From positions 1-21,441 of the forward strand of contig JBKJQB010000050.1 in assembly GCA_046594105.1 (NCBI GenBank): a stretch of 21,441 bases of DNA. Direction: 5' to 3'. The position numbers were made by a program, and so were the translations under genes. Positions 13,765-19,043 of the stretch are shown piece after piece. The stretch comes from JBDSGC01 sp046594105. Its GTDB lineage: Bacteria > Acidobacteriota > Thermoanaerobaculia > Gp7-AA8. The first letter of the stretch is position 1, and every line of letters begins with the position of its first letter. The notes under the pieces were generated by a model that was not told the origin of the DNA, ran no database searches, and saw only the letters and a list, made by a program, of their open reading frames with translations.

Positions 13765-15767
13765 CCGACGGCCACCTCGTCGCCGGAGGGTTGCGTCGTG
13801 GAATCAGGCGCCAGCGCGTACGCGCGGCGCCCCGTGGGAATCAGTGCGATCAGGCCACCGAGCCCCATGAGAAACACAGAGATCCAGATCCAGGCGACCA
13901 TCGGCGTGCGGATGACCAGAAGGCCCACGCTCTGTTGCGCAGGATTGATGTTCATGAGCGACAGATAGAGATCGCTGCCGAGCGACGACCGCACCGCCGG
14001 CGTGCCGATCGGCTCGCGCATGGTCAGGTACTGATTCATCCGCGGCTCGAGGGTGCCCAGAGACTTGCCGTCGCGGGATACGGAGACGCGGGCGATGGTG
14101 GCCTGCCGGTTCGGTTCACTCCGCTCTTCCACGCCGAGCAGCGTGACGGCATACCCGGCGGCCTGCACCGTCTGCCCGCGGACCAGCGAGACTTCCTGCG
14201 AGGTGCGCATGGTGCTGCTCACGGCAATCGACACCAGCACGATCACCGCGCCGGCGTGGACCACATACGATCCGAACCGGCGGCGTCCACGACGCAGTTG
14301 CCCTTCCACCAGCGCCTCGCCGAACGAGTCACCCCGCCGCAGGCGCTGCACCAGCGGACGCCACATCTGCTCAAGCGTCACGTGGGCCGCATATCCGCCG
14401 AACAGCAGCGTGACCAGCGTCCAGACGTTGGTCACTCCGAGGATGCGTCCGAGGCCGGAGATGACCAGGCCTGTGGCGAAGGGTGGCAGCAGCGACCACA
14501 GAATCTCGCGGCGGCTCGCTCGCCCCCACGGAAGCGCCGGACCGACGCCGAGCAGAAAGAGCAGCGCGGTTCCCATCGGCACGGTCATGGCGTCGAAGTA
14601 GGGCCGACCGACGCTCATCTGCTTGCCCTTGACCGCTTCGACAATGAGCGGGAAGACCGTTCCGATCAGGACGGTGAAGGTGATCACCACGAAAATCAGG
14701 TTGTTCACCAGGAACATCCCCTCCCGGCTCACTGCGCTGTCGATGGACCCATCGGATTCGAGCGAGTCGATGCGCATCGCCAGAAGGACCACCGAAAAGA
14801 TCAGGGCCACCGCGAGGAACACCAGGATGGTAGGGCCGATGTCGCTCTGGGTGAACGAGTGCACCGAGTTGAAAACGCCCGAGCGCGTCATGAACGTGCC
14901 CAGGATGGTCAGAAGAAAGGTGGCCTGGACCAGCGTGACCGTCCAGCCCTTGAGGACGCCGCGCCTTTCCATCACGATCGCGCTGTGCAACGCGGCAGTC
15001 GCGGTGAGCCAGGGCAGCAGCGACGCGTTCTCCACCGGGTCCCAGGCCCAGTATCCGCCCCAGCCGAGAACCTCATAGGCCCACCAGCCGCCGAGCATGA
15101 TGGCCACGGTCAGGAAGATCCACGGCAGCAGCAGCGCGGCGCGCAGCGGACGCAGAAAGTCGACCCCCAGCCGTCCGCGAAAAAGCGCCGCCGTGGCCAG
15201 GCCAAAGGGGATGGTCATGCCGACGTATCCCAGATACAGACAGGGCGGATGCACCACCATCAGCAGATGGTTCTGGAGCAATGCATTCGGACCAGGGCCG
15301 TCGACCGGCGGAGTGAGCACGCTGAGAAACGGATTGGCTGGTCCGGCGATCAGGAAACTGAAGAACGAGGCGCACGACAGCCAGGTTCCGATGGCGTAGG
15401 GCATGTGCTCGGGGTGCTGGCCGCGATTGATCCAGGTGGCGCCGGCGATGTAAAGGCCGAGGATGAATCCCCAGAAGAGGATCGAACCCTCCAAAGACGA
15501 CCAGAGGCTGACGATGGTGACCCAGGTGGGAGAGCTGAGCGATCCGACCTGGGTGACGTACTTCACCGAGAAGTCGTGACCGAGCAGCGCAAACTCCATC
15601 AGCCCCGTGGCCAGCACCATCAACACGGCGAAGGCATAGGCGAATCGTTCCGCCCACCGGCGTCCCTCGGCGGAACCCTTCTTCCCCGCGGCGAAGGCCA
15701 CCACCGCGCCACTGGTCGACACGAGCACCGCGGCGAGGATGAGGAAACGACCCAGCCCTGCGGTCAT
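13761..15767 (-). CDS. ccmF: Cytochrome c haem lyase subunit CcmF
   Basis: CcmF ligates haem from holo-CcmE to apocytochromes. The 668-residue protein is a large polytopic membrane protein of normal family length (about 650). The tryptophan-rich WWD signature WGGYWAWDPVENASLLPW is at 236-253. Candidate haem-ligand histidines include His173 (VVHPPCLYLGY) and His261 (ALHSAIV). The C-terminal region contains the periplasmic loop (about 535-620) before the last helix, near VAWIWISVFLMGLGGLIAL. It starts 25 nt after the ccmE stop, the largest gap in the operon, with no clear Shine-Dalgarno. Its 3' end overlaps ccmG by 4 nt. Confidence 0.96.
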   Translation of the reverse strand: MTAGLGRFLILAAVLVSTSGAVVAFAAGKKGSAEGRRWAERFAYAFAVLMVLATGLMEFALLGHDFSVKYVTQVGSLSSPTWVTIVSLWSSLEGSILFWGFILGLYIAGATWINRGQHPEHMPYAIGTWLSCASFFSFLIAGPANPFLSVLTPPVDGPGPNALLQNHLLMVVHPPCLYLGYVGMTIPFGLATAALFRGRLGVDFLRPLRAALLLPWIFLTVAIMLGGWWAYEVLGWGGYWAWDPVENASLLPWLTATAALHSAIVMERRGVLKGWTVTLVQATFLLTILGTFMTRSGVFNSVHSFTQSDIGPTILVFLAVALIFSVVLLAMRIDSLESDGSIDSAVSREGMFLVNNLIFVVITFTVLIGTVFPLIVEAVKGKQMSVGRPYFDAMTVPMGTALLFLLGVGPALPWGRASRREILWSLLPPFATGLVISGLGRILGVTNVWTLVTLLFGGYAAHVTLEQMWRPLVQRLRRGDSFGEALVEGQLRRGRRRFGSYVVHAGAVIVLVSIAVSSTMRTSQEVSLVRGQTVQAAGYAVTLLGVEERSEPNRQATIARVSVSRDGKSLGTLEPRMNQYLTMREPIGTPAVRSSLGSDLYLSLMNINPAQQSVGLLVIRTPMVAWIWISVFLMGLGGLIALIPTGRRAYALAPDSTTQPSGDEVAVG

Positions 15768-15792
15768 GGTTCTACGCTCTGCGCCCGCGTTC

Positions 15793-16305
15793 TCATTCGC
15801 TGAGCCCCTCTGTGCTGCGCATCAGCTTCTCGAGCTCTCTGCGGTCCACGGGGTGGCCCTTTGCCGGCGGCTTGTACTGATTGTTGTGCGCGACCATCAG
15901 GCGGTGGCATTCGAAGTAGCCACCCTGGACCATGGTCCCTTCCACCACCACGCCGACGTTGTCGCGGAACATCTGCGGCGGCACACCGCTCGATTTCACA
16001 TGCACCACACCGGCGACGTCGCGCACATCGAACTCCAGCCCGGAGATTCCGCCCGGTTTCCGGATCGATCCCGGGACGACCATGCCGCCCAGCCGGATGG
16101 TGGCGCCATAAGCCTTGTCGCCCGCCTTGTGCAAATCGGTGGGGGTCCAGTAGTAGACGAGGTTGCGATTGATCCCGCCCCAGGCGATCACGCCGAAGGC
16201 CACGGCCGCGACCAGAAATGCAGCGACCATGAAGCGGCGGGATCTCTTGCGCATCGTCGCGCTCATCGTCGCTCTCATCCCCGGCTCATCGATTCCCATC
16301 GTCAT
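15793..16305 (-). CDS. ccmE: Haem chaperone CcmE
   Basis: CcmE covalently binds haem exported through CcmABCD and hands it to CcmF. The 170 residues have an N-terminal anchor (about 25-43) and an OB-fold periplasmic domain with IRLGGMVVPGSI and LEFDVRD. The haem attachment motif is AHNNQYKPP, with His140 as the covalent ligand and Tyr144, matching the HXXXY type rather than the CXXXY variant. The ATG at 16305 is chosen because it overlaps the ccmD stop as ATGA and gives a normal-sized leader; the longer upstream frame would run through ccmD. A second ATG two codons later is a minor alternative. Confidence 0.95.
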   Translation of the reverse strand: MTMGIDEPGMRATMSATMRKRSRRFMVAAFLVAAVAFGVIAWGGINRNLVYYWTPTDLHKAGDKAYGATIRLGGMVVPGSIRKPGGISGLEFDVRDVAGVVHVKSSGVPPQMFRDNVGVVVEGTMVQGGYFECHRLMVAHNNQYKPPAKGHPVDRRELEKLMRSTEGLSE

Positions 16306-16451
16306 GGTCTTTCGCCCTCGGTGGCCTTGCGCATCCTCTCGGCCCGAAGCCTCACCGCGAGCGACACTCCATAGAACAGAAGGACCGCTCCGGTCACCGC
16401 GTACGCAGCGATCACGAAGCTCCATCCACCGGTGACCACTCCCCCGCTCAC
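16302..16451 (-). CDS. ccmD: Haem exporter protein CcmD
   Basis: This small 49-residue protein lies between ccmC and ccmE and is easily missed. It has one hydrophobic helix (about 10-32, SFVIAAYAVTGAVLLFYGVS) followed by a basic tail (RLRAERMRK). The motif WSFVIAAYAVT is the usual CcmD start. It is initiated by GTG overlapping the ccmC stop as GTGA, and its stop overlaps the ccmE ATG. CcmD stabilises the CcmABC-CcmE complex and is needed for release of holo-CcmE. Size, topology and position together support the call. Confidence 0.9.
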   Translation of the reverse strand: MSGGVVTGGWSFVIAAYAVTGAVLLFYGVSLAVRLRAERMRKATEGERP

Positions 16452-17383
16452 AGCGCTTCTCCGATCGGCCTGGTGACGAAAGAAGGGGTGACTGCTGGCG
16501 GAGGGGCCAGTTCCTGCTCCAGCCGCAGCGAGGCCAGGCGGGATCGCAGCAGGATGAACGCGGTCATCAGAAACAGGATCCCGAACGCGTTCGTCCGCAG
16601 GGGCAGCCAGAATTGTTTGGACACCGTCGAAGGCGTCGACTGCTGCTGATGGAGCGAGTTCCACCAGCGGACCGAGTAATAGACGATGGGCACATCGGCG
16701 TAGGCGATGATGGTGGCCACACTCGACCAGACGGCCCGCTTCACCGGATCGTCGACGAAACGGCGCAGCGCGATGATCCCCAGAAAGGCGAAGAGCAGCA
16801 CGGCCGTAGTGGTCAGCCGCGGATCCCAGTCCCACCACACGCCCCAGGTGGGCTTGGCCCAGATCGCTCCCTGACAGCAGAGGAGAAAGGCCAGCACGAC
16901 CCCGATCTCGATCGACCCCTCCAGCCGTGCGTCCCATTTCCATTGCGCGGTAAGGAGAAATCCGATCGCGCAGATCAGGGCGAAGGTCATGGCCAGCAGC
17001 GCGTTCCACGCTGTCGGCACATGCACGTACATGATCCTCTGGGTCTCGCCCATGAACTGTTCGGGAGGGGAAAGGAACAGCCCGATGAAGCTTCCAATGA
17101 TCAGGAAGGCCACTCCTGCAAGGAGAAGAAGCTGCGCGGACCGCCCGGGCGAACGAACGTCGCTGGAGAGGAGAAAGAACACAGCGCCGCTGATCCCCGC
17201 CAGGGCGCCGATGGTGGCCTGAATCCCCGACGGAATCCCGAAGGAGAGATTGAGCCCGAAGTGATCCGCCAGCAGGATCACGAAGCCGAACCACGCCCCG
17301 ATGGCCAGCAGAATCAGGCCGGGGGCCGGTGAGGAGAGGCGGGGCTCCGCGGTCGGTACGGAGCTCTCTGTGATGGGGACCAT
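16448..17383 (-). CDS. ccmC: Haem exporter protein CcmC with extended N-terminus
   Basis: CcmC holds periplasmic haem and attaches it to CcmE. The 311 residues include the tryptophan-rich motif WGVWWDWDPRLT (180-191) with flanking histidines His121 (YVHVPTAWN) and His245 (WNSLHQQ), as in the HemC/CcmC family. Eight hydrophobic helices are visible, compared with six in the standard core; the first two (about 22-43 and 54-73) form an N-terminal extension. The ATG at 17383, 22 nt after the ccmB stop, was chosen because an earlier in-frame ATG (17512) would overlap ccmB by about 107 nt. The stop overlaps the GTG of ccmD. If translation started later (for example Met111), a core protein without the extra helices would result, but it would lack the third helix. 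Confidence 0.93.
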   Translation of the reverse strand: MVPITESSVPTAEPRLSSPAPGLILLAIGAWFGFVILLADHFGLNLSFGIPSGIQATIGALAGISGAVFFLLSSDVRSPGRSAQLLLLAGVAFLIIGSFIGLFLSPPEQFMGETQRIMYVHVPTAWNALLAMTFALICAIGFLLTAQWKWDARLEGSIEIGVVLAFLLCCQGAIWAKPTWGVWWDWDPRLTTTAVLLFAFLGIIALRRFVDDPVKRAVWSSVATIIAYADVPIVYYSVRWWNSLHQQQSTPSTVSKQFWLPLRTNAFGILFLMTAFILLRSRLASLRLEQELAPPPAVTPSFVTRPIGEAL

Positions 17384-17405
17384 GGTGGGCAGGAAGAATC
17401 GCTGA

Positions 17406-18149
17406 CTAATCCTCGACGACTCGAGCGAACAAAAGTCCGCAGAGAGACCAATAAATTGCATCGAAGGCCACCAGCAGCCGAATCCACGAACCACCCTGTC
17501 CCATCGGATCACCGAGGAGAATCAGGGAAGTCGCTTTCACGGAGGCTAGCAGGGCGGGCACGATGAGAGGGAAGAGTAGCAGCGGAAGCAGCGTCTGTCG
17601 CGATCGGATCTGTGCCGTCATGGCGGCGTAAAGGGTCCCGGGGGCGGAGAGTCCGGCGGCACCCAGCACAATCACCAGCAACAGCGCTCCGATTCGAAGG
17701 GTGCCGGCGTCATCGAGGATGACCATGACCGGAATCAGAAAGACTCCCAGAAGGCTCAGCTGCAGCCAGTTGGCGATGGCCTTGGCGTAGTACAGAGCGC
17801 GCGGGCTGGCCGGCAGCAGCAGCAACCCTTCAAACGCGCCGTTCTCCATCTCCGCGTGAAAACTCTCAGCCAGCGTGAGGGTCGAGGAGAGCAGCAGGCC
17901 GAGCCAGAGGGAGCCGGCGGAGAATTGACGAAGCAGCGTTGCGTTTGGACCGACAGCGAAACTGAACAGCAGCAGCGCAGAGGCGCCGAAAATGAAGACC
18001 GCCAGAAACTGAGCGCGCGTCCGCCACTGCAGCAGCAGCTCCCGCCGCAGCGCCGCGGACAGCGCGGAGAGGCCGACCGGGATCGTTCGCCCGTCGATGG
18101 AGGAACCCTCCACACCGGAGACCTTGGTCACGCCTGCTGGTGACTTCAT
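17406..18149 (-). CDS. ccmB: Haem exporter permease CcmB
   Basis: CcmB is the membrane partner of the CcmA ATPase. The 247 residues have six hydrophobic helices, and the segment AESFHAEMENGAFEGLLLLP (about 94-113) matches the CcmB F..D...G.LE.L conserved loop. The N-terminus is about 28 residues longer than the start of the conserved LRREL region, caused by the ATG that overlaps the ccmA stop as ATGA (18146-18149). This coupling supports the long start, though a shorter one is possible. The downstream ccmC begins after 22 nt. Confidence 0.93.
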   Translation of the reverse strand: MKSPAGVTKVSGVEGSSIDGRTIPVGLSALSAALRRELLLQWRTRAQFLAVFIFGASALLLFSFAVGPNATLLRQFSAGSLWLGLLLSSTLTLAESFHAEMENGAFEGLLLLPASPRALYYAKAIANWLQLSLLGVFLIPVMVILDDAGTLRIGALLLVIVLGAAGLSAPGTLYAAMTAQIRSRQTLLPLLLFPLIVPALLASVKATSLILLGDPMGQGGSWIRLLVAFDAIYWSLCGLLFARVVED

Positions 18150-18841
18150 GGAGTGGCCTCATGGTCAACGATCACACGGTCGAGCGCTCCGGCCGCAGGG
18201 CCACGCCATGCAACGCGCCCGGCATCGAGGATGAGCGCTTCATCTGCCAGCGCGGACGCGCGCTCGAGCTGATGAGTGGCCATCAGAACCGTGGCTCCCC
18301 GCTGGCGCAACTGACCGACCACGTCATCCACCAGCGAGAATCCCTGCGGGTCGAGCTGCCCGTACGGCTCGTCGAGGAGCACGACGTCCGCCTCCTGCAG
18401 CAGCACCCGCGCGAACGACAACCGTTTCCGCATGCCTGCCGAAAACGTGGCGACCGGATCATTCGCGCGCGAATCCAGCCCCACCCGCGTCAGCAGAGAG
18501 GGAACGACAGAACGCGAGCTCCCAAGGACATCCGCGGCGACGGCGAGGTTCTCGAACGCCGTGAGCGACTCGTAGAGAAACGACTGGTGCCCGAGCAGCG
18601 CAGTCACCCGGCGCACGTCGTACCGGTCGCGCTCCAGATCGAAGCCCTGCACCAAAGCGGAGCCCTGATGGGGGCGGATGGCCGTGGCCAGGGTCCGCAA
18701 CAGCGTCGATTTTCCCGCGCCGTTGCGCCCCGCAATCATCAGCACCCGGCCCCGCTCGAGCTGGAAGGTCACATCCGCCAGCGCCCAGCGCCGCCCGTAG
18801 CGACGAGCCAGACTGCGGGCATCGATGGCGAGCGAGGTCAT
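18146..18841 (-). CDS. ccmA: Haem exporter ATPase CcmA
   Basis: This ABC-type ATPase works with CcmB to release holo-CcmE. The 231 residues show Walker A GRNGAGKS (38-45), signature FSAGM (133-137), a variant of LSGGQ common in CcmA, Walker B VVLLDEP (153-159) and the H-loop ATHQ (His190). The start at 18841 (MTSLAIDARSLARRYG) is chosen because it gives the normal length. An upstream in-frame ATG at 18913 would only add residues from a dispersed 51-bp repeat and would place the TACACT promoter hexamer inside the gene. It is the first gene of the Ccm operon. Confidence 0.95.
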   Translation of the reverse strand: MTSLAIDARSLARRYGRRWALADVTFQLERGRVLMIAGRNGAGKSTLLRTLATAIRPHQGSALVQGFDLERDRYDVRRVTALLGHQSFLYESLTAFENLAVAADVLGSSRSVVPSLLTRVGLDSRANDPVATFSAGMRKRLSFARVLLQEADVVLLDEPYGQLDPQGFSLVDDVVGQLRQRGATVLMATHQLERASALADEALILDAGRVAWRGPAAGALDRVIVDHEATP

Positions 18842-18850
18842 GCAGCGCCC

Positions 18851-18856
18851 AGTGTA
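18851..18856 (-). promoter_or_regulatory. TACACT -10-like hexamer for the ccm operon
   Basis: TACACT on the minus strand is followed by 9 nt and the ccmA ATG, the same arrangement as in front of the DUF502 gene. The hexamer directly abuts the 51-bp repeat (18857-18907), so the -35 region would lie inside that repeat. No canonical -35 is seen at 16-18 bp. Confidence 0.45.
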
Positions 18857-18907
18857 GCCGGCACGGCCGGCTGCGTTTGTTCGCAAAGCGTCCGCCACGA
18901 TTTTCGC
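18857..18907 (+). repeat. 51-bp dispersed repeat, copy B
   Basis: This is the second copy of the element at 10029-10079, with 49 of 51 identical bases. It lies between the divergent ccmA and HEAT-cyclophilin genes. Read on the minus strand it is open and would encode AKIVADALRTNAAGRAG in front of ccmA, an artefact that can mislead start-codon calling. Confidence 0.85.
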
Positions 18908-18930
18908 TTGCATCCGCGCTCACTCACACG

Positions 18931-18966
18931 CTGATGACTGCAGGTGATACGGGAGCGCGTCATCAG
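18931..18966. repeat. Inverted repeat CTGATGAC/GTCATCAG
   Basis: Perfect 8-bp inverted arms (18931-18938 and 18959-18966) are separated by 20 bp, in the divergent region upstream of the HEAT-cyclophilin gene. It could be a regulator site or a hairpin. No other copy was seen in the window. Confidence 0.35.
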
Positions 18967-19031
18967 GAAGCGTTTCCGAAAACCTCCACGGCTTGGCCAC
19001 ACCGAAATCTGCCGCAACCACCGTCAGACCT

Positions 19032-19037
19032 TATGAT
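19032..19037 (+). promoter_or_regulatory. TATGAT -10-like hexamer for the HEAT-cyclophilin gene
   Basis: TATGAT is followed by exactly 6 nt and the ATG at 19044. No Shine-Dalgarno precedes the ATG, so a leaderless transcript is likely. No clear -35 is visible. Confidence 0.5.
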
Positions 19038-19043
19038 CCGCGC

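Noticed and set aside
13791..15803. 670-codon plus-strand open frame opposite ccmF
   Set aside because: It has the same composition artefact and lies wholly antisense to ccmF, whose motifs are clear.
17384..17512. Longer start for ccmC overlapping ccmB
   Set aside because: It would overlap ccmB by about 107 nt and adds no conserved sequence.
18842..18913. Upstream ATG extension of ccmA
   Set aside because: The extra residues come from the dispersed 51-bp repeat, which is present elsewhere without ccmA, and the extension covers the likely promoter.
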